A stretch of 64,000 nt of DNA from Palsa-504 sp963739135 (lineage in GTDB: Bacteria > Actinomycetota > Actinomycetes > Streptosporangiales > Streptosporangiaceae): assembly GCA_963739135.1 (NCBI GenBank), contig CAVTZG010000026.1, forward strand, positions 248,001 to 312,000. The letters run 5' to 3'. The notes under the pieces are model-generated. The model had not been told where the DNA came from, searched no databases, and saw nothing but the letters and a program-made list of their open reading frames with translations. Numbering within the stretch: the first letter of the stretch is position 1; the number at the start of each line of letters is the position of its first letter. The position numbers and the translations under genes were made by a program. Positions 44,302 to 54,183 of the stretch are shown here, one piece after another.

Positions 44302-44718
44302 ATGACCGACCGCCCGATCCGCGCATCTGACCAAGAGCGGGAGAGCGTGGTCGACGTGCTGCGCGACGCGTTCACGGACGGGCGGCTGACGCTTGACGAG
44401 TTCGAGGACCGCACCTCGGCCGCCTACGCCGCGAAGACGTGGACCGACCTGCGGGAGCTGACCGCCGACCTGCCGGCCGAGCCGCTATTCGGCACGGACC
44501 TCAGCCGCCAGCCGCAGGACCCGCTGCCGGAGGCGATGCCGCCGGCCACCCTGGCGGCCAGGCGCAGGCGCGATCGTCCGTTCGACCGGCTGCTTCCCGT
44601 CCTGTTCGTCTGGATCCTGATCTCGGCTGCCGCCGGATCACCGGATATCGCCGCCGCGCTCTCGTCCGTGTTCATCTGCGTGCTGGTCTGCCGGCTGGCC
44701 TACGGGGGACGCTGGTAG
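44302..44718 (+). CDS. DUF1707 (SHOCT-like) membrane protein
   Basis: This 138-residue protein has the N-terminal DUF1707 domain (IRASDQERESVVDVLRDAFT, GRLTLDEFEDRTSAAYAA, TWTDLRELTADLP), an actinobacterial domain related to SHOCT helices. It is followed by two closely spaced hydrophobic segments (LLPVLFVWILISAAAG and AAALSSVFICVLVCRLAY). Function unknown; such domains are thought to mediate oligomerisation at the membrane. ATG at 44302. Confidence 0.88.
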   Translation: MTDRPIRASDQERESVVDVLRDAFTDGRLTLDEFEDRTSAAYAAKTWTDLRELTADLPAEPLFGTDLSRQPQDPLPEAMPPATLAARRRRDRPFDRLLPVLFVWILISAAAGSPDIAAALSSVFICVLVCRLAYGGRW

Positions 44719-44904
44719 CTGTCAGTCGCGGCCGCCTCGCCGTCGCATGTCATTGCGCGTTCACCCTCAGTTGGGTGCGAGCTGACGGCTACTATGGGGC
44801 AGCCGGCGCGAAGAAGGCCGTAGGCGTGCTGTTTACCCGGGGCCTGCGGGGTCAGCGAAGGGGCCGGAGGATTTCCGGCGGGCGCTAGGAGTCGGGAGGC
44901 GGTC

Positions 44905-46545
44905 GTGACCAACGCGACCACCGGCAGCGAACGGGTCGTTCCCGGTCAGCAGCCGGCGAGGGAACAGCCTGGGTTGCTGGCGCGGCTCATCCAGCCGGTG
45001 CGGGCGCACTGGCAGTTCAGCCTCGTGATGCTCGCCGGGCTCGTGGTGCGCATCGTGGTCATGCTCGGTTACCCGCCCGTGTTCTGGTTCAGCGACTCCT
45101 ATAACTACCTCTACGACGCGGTGACCCATGTCCCGGACGAGGTCCGGCCGAACGGGTACCCGTTCCTTCTCAATCTGCTGCTCCCGCTGCACAGCGATTA
45201 CGCGATCTCGCTGCTGCAAGCCGCGATGGGACTCGGCGTCGCCATCGCGATCTACGCGCTGCTGCGCCATCGCGGGCTGCCCTGGTGGGGTGCCTCGCTG
45301 CCCGCCCTGCCGGTGCTGTTCGACTCCTACGAACTGCACCTGGAGCACACGGTCGCCGCCGACACCCTGTTCCTGTTCCTGGTGACCCTCGCCGTGGTCA
45401 TGCTGTGCTGGAGCGACCGGCCGTCGGTCCTGGTCATGGTGGTCACCGGGCTGCTCATCGGCTACGCCACCCTGGTACGGTCCGTGGGCGAGCCGCTGCT
45501 CGCCGTGGTCTTCGTGGCCATGCTGGTCCGGCGGGTCGGCTGGCGCCGGCTGGCGGTGCTGGCGGTGGCGGGCATCGTGCCCATCGCCGGGTACATGATC
45601 TGGTTCCACAGCTCCTACAGCAAGTACGCGCTGAGCGAGTCGAACGGCACGCTCCTGTACAGCCGGGTCAGCACGTTCGCTGAGTGCTCGAACATGAAAC
45701 TGGCCGCCAGCCTGGAGTTCCTGTGCGACTCCACCAAGCCGGAGTACCGCCCGGTCGCCGACCAGTACATCTGGGCCGACTACGAGCTGCCGCCCTATCA
45801 GAACACCCCGACGCCGGTGTACGCGAAGCTCGGCTCGGATACCTCGAAGCGCTTCACGCCCGCGATCAACCACGATATGCGGGCCTTCGCCGAACAAGCC
45901 ATCGAAGCCCAGCCGGTGGCCTACGCGAGTGCGGTGGCCGACGACATCCTGCACACCTTCGCCTGGTTCCGGCAGCCCGATCCGCAGGATTACTACGGGA
46001 ACGGCCCGAATTTCTCGTTCGTCTCCGGCGCGGTCATGAACGCCAATGTCCCCTGGTACGCCACCCCGGCCCGGCTGCCTGGCGCGTCACAGTCGTGCAC
46101 CGGGAGCTGCCTGACGAAAGACAACCAGGCCCGCATCATGCAGAGCGCGGAAAGGGACTTCGCCGGCGGCCAGGGGCTCGAGGGGCTCGGGTTCACCCAG
46201 GCTGTCCAGCCGTGGGCCCGGCTGCTTCAGATCTACCAGAAGGTCATCTACCTGCGCGGGACGATGCTGGGCATCATCGTGCTGATCGGCGCCGCGGGCG
46301 TGCTGGCCAGCTGGCGCCGGTGGGGTGGCATCGCCCTGCTGCCCTGGCTGGTCGGAGTGCTGCTGATCGTGCTGCCCCCGATGACCGTCGGGTTCAGCTA
46401 CCGCTACCTGCTCGCCGCGGTGCCCGTGGCCGGCCTGGCTGCGGGGCTGGCCTTCGCCCGCGGCCCGGGAGACAAGTCAGTGGGCGCCCTGGCGGCCGAT
46501 CTGCGGCGGCACCTCAGCCGCGGCGGCGCTGTCGATCAGGAATAG
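44905..46545 (+). CDS. Polytopic membrane glycosyltransferase-like protein (GT-C type)
   Basis: This 546-residue integral membrane protein has roughly 10-12 helices. The early loop FWFSDSYNYLYDAV carries an acidic residue after the first helix, as in GT-C enzymes that use lipid-linked sugars. A large soluble loop follows helix 8 or so (SYSKYALSESNGTLLYSRVS onward, with several cysteines). I cannot assign a substrate. GTG at 44905 follows AGGAGTCGGGAGG. The last 69 bases overlap the convergent pgl gene. Confidence 0.65.
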   Translation: MTNATTGSERVVPGQQPAREQPGLLARLIQPVRAHWQFSLVMLAGLVVRIVVMLGYPPVFWFSDSYNYLYDAVTHVPDEVRPNGYPFLLNLLLPLHSDYAISLLQAAMGLGVAIAIYALLRHRGLPWWGASLPALPVLFDSYELHLEHTVAADTLFLFLVTLAVVMLCWSDRPSVLVMVVTGLLIGYATLVRSVGEPLLAVVFVAMLVRRVGWRRLAVLAVAGIVPIAGYMIWFHSSYSKYALSESNGTLLYSRVSTFAECSNMKLAASLEFLCDSTKPEYRPVADQYIWADYELPPYQNTPTPVYAKLGSDTSKRFTPAINHDMRAFAEQAIEAQPVAYASAVADDILHTFAWFRQPDPQDYYGNGPNFSFVSGAVMNANVPWYATPARLPGASQSCTGSCLTKDNQARIMQSAERDFAGGQGLEGLGFTQAVQPWARLLQIYQKVIYLRGTMLGIIVLIGAAGVLASWRRWGGIALLPWLVGVLLIVLPPMTVGFSYRYLLAAVPVAGLAAGLAFARGPGDKSVGALAADLRRHLSRGGAVDQE

Positions 46546-47256
46546 GGTCCGCTGCCTGCCCCGCGCGCCCGCGGCGGGAACCTGAACCGGCCCGGCATCC
46601 GACAGGGCCATCGCGATGGCGTTGGCCTTCTCGGCTCCCGACGCGAGGATCCAGACCTCCCGCGCCGCCTGGATGGACGGCAGGGTGAGCGACAGCCGGA
46701 TCGGCGGCGGCTTGGGCGAGCCCCTGACCGCGACGACCGGCCGTTCGTCGTACAGCGCCGGCATGCCGGGAAACAGCGAGGCCACGTGGGCCTCGGGGCC
46801 GATGCCGAGCATCAGCACGTCGAAGGACGGTACCGGGCCGTGATCTTCTGGCCTGGTCGCGGCCTCCAGCCATGACGCGTACCGGGCGGCCGCCGCCTCC
46901 GGGTCGTCGCCGTCCGGCCCGTCAGATCCCGGCATGGGGTGCACCCGGGCCGGGTCGACGTCGACATGACCGAGGAGGGCCGAGCGCGCACCGGTCTCGT
47001 TCCGCTCCGGGTCGCCGAAGGGCACGAACCGCTCGTCGCCCCACCAGATGTCCAGGCGGCGCCAGTCGATGGCATCCCGCGCCGGCGCGGCGGCCAGCTC
47101 GGCCAGCACCGCGGTGCCGATGCCGCCGCCGGTCAGCACGACCGAGGCGGTGCCGCGGGCGGCCACGGAGTCGACCAGCCTGGTGACCAGGCGCGCGGCC
47201 ACGGCCTTGGCCAGCAGCTGCGCGTCGCGGTGCACGATAACCTCGGGCACGCTCAT
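46477..47256 (-). CDS. pgl: 6-phosphogluconolactonase
   Basis: This enzyme hydrolyses 6-phosphogluconolactone in the oxidative pentose phosphate pathway. The 259-residue protein has the DevB/SOL family motifs VVLTGGGIGTAVLAEL, WWGDERFVPFGDPERNE and FDVLMLGIGPEAHVASLFPG. ATG at 47256. It is the last gene of the tkt-tal-zwf-opcA-pgl run. Its 3' end overlaps the convergent glycosyltransferase-like gene by 69 bases, an unusually long antisense overlap. Confidence 0.95.
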   Translation of the reverse strand: MSVPEVIVHRDAQLLAKAVAARLVTRLVDSVAARGTASVVLTGGGIGTAVLAELAAAPARDAIDWRRLDIWWGDERFVPFGDPERNETGARSALLGHVDVDPARVHPMPGSDGPDGDDPEAAAARYASWLEAATRPEDHGPVPSFDVLMLGIGPEAHVASLFPGMPALYDERPVVAVRGSPKPPPIRLSLTLPSIQAAREVWILASGAEKANAIAMALSDAGPVQVPAAGARGRQRTLFLIDSAAAAEVPPQIGRQGAH

Positions 47257-47291
47257 TGTGCTTCCCCGCTCGCCAACGGCTCGCTCACCGG

Positions 47292-48194
47292 TCAGTGCCT
47301 CCCGGCCAGCGTCCTGAGGGTCTCGGCATAGAGCTCGTCGGGCTCGAGCCTGCGCAGCTCCTCGGCGATCAGCTCGGCGGTGTCCCGGCGGTGCAGCGCA
47401 ACCCGGCGTTCCGGCCGGCCGGGCCAGGACAGGGTGGCGGTCCGGCCATCGGGCCGGGAGATCGCGACCTTCCCGTCCGGGGTCTCGAAGCTGACCTCGG
47501 TGATGCCCGGGCCGCCGGACTCGCCGCGCCGGACCTCGATGTGCAGCCGCAGCGCCAGCCAGGCCGCGATCAGGTCCGCGGTCGGGTTGTCCGGCTCGGC
47601 CAGCACCTCTCCGCTGAGCAGCTCGGGATAGGGCTGGTCCAGGGTGGCGGCCAGCAGGGACCGCCAGGGTGTCGACCGGGTCCAGCTCAGGTCGGTGTCG
47701 CCGGGCTGGTAGGCCTTGGCCAGGGTCAGCAGTGTCTCCAGCGGAGCGTCGCTGGCCGCCGCGTCCGTCACCCGGCGCTGCGCCACGGTGCCGAGCGGGT
47801 CGCCGTGCGGGGAGGGCGGCGCGTCGTCCGGCCACCAGGTCACCACGGGGACGTCCGGCGCGAGCAGCGGCGCCACCACGGAGTCGGCGTGCTGGCCCAG
47901 CGGGCCGTACATGCGCAGCAGGATCGTCTCGCCCGGGCCGTTCTCGCCCACCCGGATCTCGGCGTCCAGCCGGGATTCGTTCTTGGGCCTGCGGGTGATG
48001 ACGGCCAGCACCCGGCTCGGGTGCTCGCGGCCCGCCTGGTTGGCCGCCCGGACGGCGTCGTACTGCGCTGCCTCGTCGGTGACGATGATCAGCGTCAGCA
48101 CCATGCCGGAGGCCGGGCCGCCCATCCGGCGGCGGGCCTGGGTCAGCGCGTCGTGGATGGCGCCGGTGGTGGTGTCGGTCAGGTCGATGGTCAT
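47292..48194 (-). CDS. opcA: Glucose-6-phosphate dehydrogenase assembly protein OpcA
   Basis: OpcA is a 300-residue protein required for assembly and redox control of G6PDH, found in cyanobacteria and actinobacteria. It shows VLTLIIVTDEAAQYDAVRAA, SRVLAVITRRP, PDVPVVTWWPDDAPP and DLSWTRSTPWRSLLA, all typical. It follows zwf after 25 bases and precedes pgl after 35, the standard order. ATG at 48194. Confidence 0.95.
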   Translation of the reverse strand: MTIDLTDTTTGAIHDALTQARRRMGGPASGMVLTLIIVTDEAAQYDAVRAANQAGREHPSRVLAVITRRPKNESRLDAEIRVGENGPGETILLRMYGPLGQHADSVVAPLLAPDVPVVTWWPDDAPPSPHGDPLGTVAQRRVTDAAASDAPLETLLTLAKAYQPGDTDLSWTRSTPWRSLLAATLDQPYPELLSGEVLAEPDNPTADLIAAWLALRLHIEVRRGESGGPGITEVSFETPDGKVAISRPDGRTATLSWPGRPERRVALHRRDTAELIAEELRRLEPDELYAETLRTLAGRH

Positions 48195-48219
48195 CGCGGC
48201 CCTCTTTGCCCTCTTAGCC

Positions 48220-49818
48220 CTACAAGCGCCGCCATGCGCGCCCGTCCCGTGCCATCATCGCTTCCGCTGACGCCGGGCCCTCGGAACCGGCCGGATACTG
48301 GTCCGGCTTGGTGAAGGAAGCCCAGAAATCTTCCACCGGGTCCAGGATCCGCCAGCCGAGCTCAACCTCCTGCTGGCGGGGGAACAGGGGCGGATCGCCG
48401 ATGAGCACGTCGAGCAGCAGCCGCTCGTAGGCCTCGGGGCTCGATTCGGTGAAGGACTCGCCGTAGGCGAAGTCCATGTTCACGTCCCGGACCTCCATCG
48501 CGGTGCCGGGAACCTTCGAGCCGAACCTGACCGTGATGCCCTCATCCGGCTGGATCCTGATCACCAGCGCGTTCTGGCCGAGCTCCTCGGTGTCGGTGGC
48601 GGAGAACGGCAGGTGCGGCGCACGCTGGAAGATCAGCGCGATTTCCGTCATCCGGCGCGGCAGGCGCTTGCCTGCCCGCAGGTAGAACGGCACGCCCGCC
48701 CAGCGCCTGGTGTCGACACCCAGCCGCAGCGCGGCGTAGGTCTCGGTGCGGGAGTCGGCCGGGATGCCCTCTTCCTCCAGGAAGCCACGGACCTGGCGCC
48801 CGCCCTGCCAGCCTGCCGCGTACTGCCCGCGCGCGGTGCCGGTGGCCAGGTCCGCGGGCAACCGCACCGCGGACAGGATCTTCTCCTTCTCCATCCGCAG
48901 CGAGTCGGCGTCGAAGGCCACCGGCTCCTCCATCGCCATCAGCGCCAGGAGCTGCAGCAGGTGGTTCTGGATCACGTCACGGGCGGCCCCGATGCCGTCG
49001 TAGTAGCCGGCCCGGCCGCCGATCCCGATGTCCTCGGCCATCGTGATCTGCACGTGGTCCACGTAGCCGCGGTTCCAGATCGGCTCGTACATCTCGTTGG
49101 CGAACCGCAGCGCCAGGATGTTCTGCACCGTCTCCTTGCCGAGATAGTGGTCGATGCGGAACACCGCGTACGGCGGGAAGACCTCGTCCAGGATGGCGTT
49201 GAGCTCGCGCGCGCTGGCCAGGTCGTGGCCGAACGGCTTCTCGATCACCACGCGGCGCCAGCCGTGGCCGCCGGAGTCGGAAAGGCCGCTGCGCTTGAGC
49301 TGCCGGACCACGGTGGGGAACTGGCTTGGCGGGACCGACAGGTAGAACGCGTAATTCCCGCCGGTGCCCCGCTCGGCGTCCAGCTTGTGCACGCAGTCGG
49401 CCAGCTCGTCGAACGCCGCGTCGTCGCTGAACGACCCGGACACGAACTTGACGCCCTCGCTGAGCTGCTCCCACACCGCGTCGCGGAACGGCGTCCGGGC
49501 GTACTCCTTCACCGCCTGGTAGGTGAGCTGGGCGAAATCCTCGTCCTCCCAGTCCCGGCGGGCGAAGCCCACGAACGAGAAGCCCGGCGGCAGCAGGCCG
49601 CGGTTGGCCAGGTCGTAGATGGCCGGCATCAGCTTCTTGCGGGCCAGGTCCCCGGTGACGCCGAACATGACGAGTACGCACGGCCCGGCCACCCGAGGGA
49701 TGCGCCGGTCCCGCGGATCGCGCAGCGGGTTGACCGGCCCGGACACCTCATCCAACCCCCCGATGACGGCGGGGTTGGCGGGGGCCAGGCCCGCCGGGCT
49801 TCCCGGCTCGGCCGTCAT
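48220..49818 (-). CDS. zwf: Glucose-6-phosphate 1-dehydrogenase
   Basis: This is the first enzyme of the oxidative pentose phosphate pathway, 532 residues. It shows the NADP-binding FGVTGDLARKKLMPAIYDLA, the substrate and catalytic-histidine segment RIDHYLGKETVQNILALRFA and EKPFGHDLASAREL. ATG at 49818 gives an N-terminal extension of about 45 residues before the Rossmann fold, normal for actinobacterial Zwf. It sits between tal and opcA in one operon. Confidence 0.97.
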   Translation of the reverse strand: MTAEPGSPAGLAPANPAVIGGLDEVSGPVNPLRDPRDRRIPRVAGPCVLVMFGVTGDLARKKLMPAIYDLANRGLLPPGFSFVGFARRDWEDEDFAQLTYQAVKEYARTPFRDAVWEQLSEGVKFVSGSFSDDAAFDELADCVHKLDAERGTGGNYAFYLSVPPSQFPTVVRQLKRSGLSDSGGHGWRRVVIEKPFGHDLASARELNAILDEVFPPYAVFRIDHYLGKETVQNILALRFANEMYEPIWNRGYVDHVQITMAEDIGIGGRAGYYDGIGAARDVIQNHLLQLLALMAMEEPVAFDADSLRMEKEKILSAVRLPADLATGTARGQYAAGWQGGRQVRGFLEEEGIPADSRTETYAALRLGVDTRRWAGVPFYLRAGKRLPRRMTEIALIFQRAPHLPFSATDTEELGQNALVIRIQPDEGITVRFGSKVPGTAMEVRDVNMDFAYGESFTESSPEAYERLLLDVLIGDPPLFPRQQEVELGWRILDPVEDFWASFTKPDQYPAGSEGPASAEAMMARDGRAWRRL

Positions 49819-49871
49819 GCGAGACCTCCGGTCATGCTAGAACCACCGCCAACCCCTGTGGTCATCTGAGT

Positions 49872-50975
49872 TCAGAGTCCCATCTTCGTTCTGATCGTGT
49901 CGAGCAGTTCGTTCCACGATGCCTCGAACTTCTGCACGCCCTCGGTCTCCAGCACGCCGACCACGTCGTCGTACCCGATGCCGAGCTTCTCCAGGTCGGC
50001 GAAGACCTGCCGGGATGCGTCGTAGGTGCCGTGGATGGTGTCGCCGATCAGCTTCCCGTGATCGGCCGTGGCCTTGATCGTGCCCTCGGGCATGGTGTTG
50101 ACCGTATCCGCCGCGACCAGGTCGACGACGTACATGGTGTCGCCGAAGGCGGGGTCCTTGACCGAGGTGGAGGCCCACAGCGGCCGCTGGAGGTTGGCGC
50201 CCTTCGAGGCCAGGGCCTGCCAGCGCTCCGTGGCCACCCGCTGCTCGAACAGCTCGTAGGCCAGCCGCGCGTTCGCTACGGCCGCCTTGCCGCGCAGCGC
50301 GGCCGCTTCCGGGGTGCCCAGCTTGTCGAGCCTCTGGTCGACCTCGGTGTCCACCCGGCTGACGAAGAACGATGCCACCGAGCGGATCCCGGACAGGTCA
50401 TGCCCGGCCGCCGCGGCCTTCTCCAGGCCTTCCATGTAGGCGTCGATGACCTGGCCGTACCGCTCCAGCCCGAAGATCAGCGTGACGTTGACGCTGATCC
50501 CCTCGGAGGTGGCCTGCGTGATCGCGGGCAGCCCCTCGAGGGTCGCGGGAATCTTGATGAGCAGGTTCGGCCGGTCCACCATCCACCACAGCGCCCGGGC
50601 TTCGGCGATGGTCTTTTCGGTTTCCCTGGCCAGCCGGGGATCCACCTCGAGCGACACCCGGCCGTCGAGGCCGCCGGTCGAGGAGTACACGGGGCGGAAC
50701 ACGTCGCAGGCCCAGCGGATGTCGTAGGTGGTGATCATCCGGGAGGCTTCACCGACGCTCACGCCGCGGATCTTCAGGTCGGCGATCTGATCGTCGTAGG
50801 CGGTGCCGGAGGACAGCGACTTGGCGAAGATCGTGGGGTTGGAGGTCACGCCGACCACGTGCATGTCGTCGATCAGCGCCTGCAGGTTGCCGGTACGCAG
50901 CCGGTCGCGGCTGATGTCATCCAGCCACACCGACACGCCGGCCTCGGATAGCTGCCCGAGAACGTCAACTGACAC
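49872..50975 (-). CDS. tal: Transaldolase
   Basis: This is a 367-residue transaldolase of the non-oxidative pentose phosphate pathway. The Schiff-base lysine lies in NLLIKIPATLEGLPAI. Further family blocks are VSVWLDDISRDRLRTGNL, GVTSNPTIFAKSLSSGTAYD and LWASTSVKDPAFGDTMYV. ATG at 50975 follows tkt by 46 bases. Confidence 0.97.
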   Translation of the reverse strand: MSVDVLGQLSEAGVSVWLDDISRDRLRTGNLQALIDDMHVVGVTSNPTIFAKSLSSGTAYDDQIADLKIRGVSVGEASRMITTYDIRWACDVFRPVYSSTGGLDGRVSLEVDPRLARETEKTIAEARALWWMVDRPNLLIKIPATLEGLPAITQATSEGISVNVTLIFGLERYGQVIDAYMEGLEKAAAAGHDLSGIRSVASFFVSRVDTEVDQRLDKLGTPEAAALRGKAAVANARLAYELFEQRVATERWQALASKGANLQRPLWASTSVKDPAFGDTMYVVDLVAADTVNTMPEGTIKATADHGKLIGDTIHGTYDASRQVFADLEKLGIGYDDVVGVLETEGVQKFEASWNELLDTIRTKMGL

Positions 50976-51021
50976 CGTTGCTTTCCCTTCCTCCGTACTG
51001 CGGGCCGGACCCTGTGCTCGG

Positions 51022-53103
51022 TTAAGCCCTGACCCGGGCCAGACTGTCGCGTGCGGCAGCGGCTACCCGCTCCGCGGTGATGCCAAACTCCTGGTAGATC
51101 TTCTGGTAGGCGGCCGAAGCGCCGAAGTGGTCTACTCCGATTGAAGCGCCCGCGTCTCCGACGAACAAGCGCCAGGGCGGGGTAATGCCCGCCTCCACCG
51201 AAACCCGGGCCCGGATGGTCGGCGGGAGCACCTCGCGCCGGTAGGACTCGTCCTGGTCGTTGAACCATTCCACGCAGGGCATGGACACCACCCGGGCCGA
51301 GATGCCCTCGGCGGCCAGCTGGTCGCGGGCGTCCAGCGCGATCGCGACCTCGCTGCCGGTGCCGATCAGGACGGCGTCGGTCCCGTCGGCCAGCAGGTAG
51401 CCGCCGCGCGCGACGCCCTCAGCGCTGGCCAGCCCTGCGGGCGACCGGTCGAACACCGGCAGGGCCTGCCGGGTGAGGCACAGCGCGGCAGGCCGGGCCC
51501 GCTCCAGGACGGTCCGCCAGGCGACGGCGGTCTCGTTCGCGTCTCCCGGCCTGATCACCTCAAGGTGCGGGATGGCGCGCAGCGCCCACAGGTGCTCGAT
51601 CGGCTGATGGGTGGGCCCGTCCTCGCCCAGGCCGATGGAATCGTGCGTCCACACGTAGGTGACCGGCAGCTCCATCAGCGCCGTGAGCCGGACCGAGCCC
51701 CGCATGTAGTCGCTGAACACCAGGAACGTCCCGCCGTAGGGGCGGGTCCCGCCGTGTAGCGCGATGCCGTTCAGGATGGCGCCCATGCCGTGCTCGCGGA
51801 TGCCGAAGTGCATCGTGCGCCCGTACGGGTTGCCGCGCCACATCTCGGTCTGGTGGTCGACCGGAATGAAGGACGGCTCGCCCTCCATCGTGGTGAGGTT
51901 GCTCTCGGCCAGGTCCGCGGATCCGCCCCACAGCTCGGGCAGCACCGGGGCCAGGGCGGTGAGGATGGTGCCGGAGGCCTTGCGGGTGGCCATGCCCTTG
52001 GGGTCGGCCGGGAAACAGGGGAGCGCCTGGGCCCATCCGTCAGGCAGTCGGCGGACGGCCAGCCGGTCGAACAGCGCCCGCCGGCCGGCGTTGGCGGCGC
52101 TCCACGCGGCGAACGACTGCTCCCACTCGGCGTGCAGGCTCTTGCCGCGCTCCGCGACCTGCCGGGCGTGGGAGAGCGCCTCGTCCTCGACCGGGAAGTC
52201 GACCCCAGGATCGAAGCCGAGCACCTCCTTGGTCGCCGCCACTTCGTTGGCGCCGAGCGCCGAGCCGTGGGCGGCGCCGGTGTTCTGCTTGTGCGGGGCT
52301 GGCCAGCCGATGATCGTGCTGAGCGCGATCAAGGACGGCGCCTCGGTGTGCTCCCTGGCCGTCAGCAGCGCCTGGTAGAGCGCCTGAACGTCCTCATGGT
52401 ACCCGTTCGGGGTGCGCCAGCTCAGGCGCTGCACATGCCAGCCGTAGGCCTCGTACCGGGCGGCTACGTCCTCGGACTTGGCGATCTGCGTGTCGTCTTC
52501 GATGGAGATGTAGTTGTCGTCGTAGACCACGATGAGGTTGCCGAGCCGGTGGTGCCCGGCCAGTGCGGACACCTCGTGGCTGATGCCCTCCTCGATGTCG
52601 CCGTCGGAGGCGAAGGCGTAGACGTAGTGGTCGAACGGGCTGCGACCCGGCTCGGCCTCGGGGTCGAACAGGCCGCGTTCGCGCCGCGCGGCCATCGCCA
52701 TGCCGACCGCGTTGCCGAGGCCCTGGCCCAGCGGGCCCGTAGTGGTCTCCACGCCGGGGGTGAGGCCGTGCTCGGGGTGCCCGGGCGTGATGCTGCCCCA
52801 GGTCCGGTAGGCCTTCAGGTCATCCAGGGTGATCCCGTAGCCGGAGAGGTACAGCTGGATGTACAGGGTGAGGCTGGAATGCCCGCAGGACAGCACGAAG
52901 CGATCGCGGCCGGGCCACTTGGGATCGGCGGGGTCGTGCCTGAGCAGGCGCTGGAAGAGCAGATAGGCCGCCGGGGCCAGGCTCATCGCTGTGCCGGGGT
53001 GGCCTGAACCCGCTTTCTGGACGGAATCCATCGCGAGAACCCGGATGAGATCGACGGCGCGCTCGTCGGTCGCCGTCCAGTCAAGATCGGACTGAGTGCT
53101 CAC
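51022..53103 (-). CDS. tkt: Transketolase
   Basis: This thiamine-diphosphate enzyme of 693 residues transfers two-carbon units among sugar phosphates. It shows SGHPGTAMSLAP near the N terminus, the ThDP/Mg motif GDIEEGISHEVSALAGHHRL to DDNYISIEDDT, and in the pyrimidine domain DSIGLGEDGPTHQPIEHL. ATG at 53103 lies nine bases after the heme A synthase stop, so transcription from the upstream ABC/ctaA genes can run through into the pentose phosphate genes. Confidence 0.97.
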   Translation of the reverse strand: MSTQSDLDWTATDERAVDLIRVLAMDSVQKAGSGHPGTAMSLAPAAYLLFQRLLRHDPADPKWPGRDRFVLSCGHSSLTLYIQLYLSGYGITLDDLKAYRTWGSITPGHPEHGLTPGVETTTGPLGQGLGNAVGMAMAARRERGLFDPEAEPGRSPFDHYVYAFASDGDIEEGISHEVSALAGHHRLGNLIVVYDDNYISIEDDTQIAKSEDVAARYEAYGWHVQRLSWRTPNGYHEDVQALYQALLTAREHTEAPSLIALSTIIGWPAPHKQNTGAAHGSALGANEVAATKEVLGFDPGVDFPVEDEALSHARQVAERGKSLHAEWEQSFAAWSAANAGRRALFDRLAVRRLPDGWAQALPCFPADPKGMATRKASGTILTALAPVLPELWGGSADLAESNLTTMEGEPSFIPVDHQTEMWRGNPYGRTMHFGIREHGMGAILNGIALHGGTRPYGGTFLVFSDYMRGSVRLTALMELPVTYVWTHDSIGLGEDGPTHQPIEHLWALRAIPHLEVIRPGDANETAVAWRTVLERARPAALCLTRQALPVFDRSPAGLASAEGVARGGYLLADGTDAVLIGTGSEVAIALDARDQLAAEGISARVVSMPCVEWFNDQDESYRREVLPPTIRARVSVEAGITPPWRLFVGDAGASIGVDHFGASAAYQKIYQEFGITAERVAAAARDSLARVRA

Positions 53104-53112
53104 GGTAGGAGC

Positions 53113-54135
53113 CTATCGGTCCAGCGGCTCCGGCTGTCGATAGGGTGCGGCCTGCACTGGCTCGGGTGACGACCGGGTCAGCGGGCCGCGATCGCTCATG
53201 AACAAGAACAGCCGCAGCACCGCGATCCAGACCAGGACCGAGCCGGTGACATGGACCCAGACCAGCCCGGCGGGCAGGTGGGTGAAGTACTGGATGTAGC
53301 CGATCACGCCCTGCGCGCCCAGCGACGCGATCATGACCCAGCTGGCCCGTACCACCCGGGGCGGCGCGCCGGACATCCGCAGCCCGATCACCAGCGCGAC
53401 GGCCAGGCCGGCCATCAGCCAGCCGATATCGGCGTGCAGCTGGGTGACCCCTTCCAGGGGAAGTGAGTACCTGGGCGTGTCCGCGTGCCCGGCCAGCGGG
53501 CCGGTACCGGTCACCACGGTGCCCGCCGCGAGCATCACGCCGGTCACCGCCACCAGGGCAGCGGACAGCAGCCGCAGGTCGCGGCGGACGACCGCCGTCG
53601 GCGGATCGATGCCCTCGGTACACCTGACCTGCAGCACGACGGCCGCGGCCACGATCGACGCGGACACCAGGAAGTGGATGGAGACCGCTGCCGGGTTGAG
53701 CTTGGTCAGCACGACGATCCCGCCGATCACCGCCTGGGCGATCACCCCGGCCGGCTGGATCGCCGCCAGCCGCACCAGGTCGCGCCGCCTCTGCCCGTCC
53801 GGCCGGAAACGCCAGGCCGCGATGAAGACCAGGGCGGCGATGACGACCAAGGGGAAGTTGAGCAGCCTGTTGCCGAACTCGATCCAGGTGTTGAACAGCG
53901 TCTGCCCGGCATTCCTGCTGGCCACGACGTCGGCCGCGCTGCACCTGGGCCAGTCGGGGCAGCCGAGGCCGGAGGAGCTGAGCCGGACCGCCGCCCCCGT
54001 GGACATGATCACGGTATCGGCGATGACGCCGGCCAGCGCGATCCGCCGCATCGAAGCCGGCGTGGGCGACAGCACGGGACTGACGAACCGTGCCGTCCCG
54101 AGGCGGGCGATCCAGGCGCGGAGGTCGGCGGGCAC
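53113..54135 (-). CDS. ctaA: Heme A synthase (COX15/CtaA family)
   Basis: This eight-helix membrane enzyme oxidises heme O to heme A for cytochrome aa3 oxidase. The 340-residue protein shows GAAVRLSSSGLGCPDWPRCS near the first helix (heme ligand region with paired cysteines), NRLLNFPLVVIAALVFIAAW, SIHFLVSASIVAAAVVLQV and HADIGWLMAGLAVALVIG. The conserved histidines are in the expected helices. Heme O synthase (ctaB), usually near tkt in actinobacteria, is absent from the window. An EamA exporter gene lies upstream. Confidence 0.9.
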   Translation of the reverse strand: MPADLRAWIARLGTARFVSPVLSPTPASMRRIALAGVIADTVIMSTGAAVRLSSSGLGCPDWPRCSAADVVASRNAGQTLFNTWIEFGNRLLNFPLVVIAALVFIAAWRFRPDGQRRRDLVRLAAIQPAGVIAQAVIGGIVVLTKLNPAAVSIHFLVSASIVAAAVVLQVRCTEGIDPPTAVVRRDLRLLSAALVAVTGVMLAAGTVVTGTGPLAGHADTPRYSLPLEGVTQLHADIGWLMAGLAVALVIGLRMSGAPPRVVRASWVMIASLGAQGVIGYIQYFTHLPAGLVWVHVTGSVLVWIAVLRLFLFMSDRGPLTRSSPEPVQAAPYRQPEPLDR

Positions 54136-54183
54136 GCCCTTATGGTAGAGCCCCGTGGGGTGCAGCGGTGTCCCCCCCGGCGC

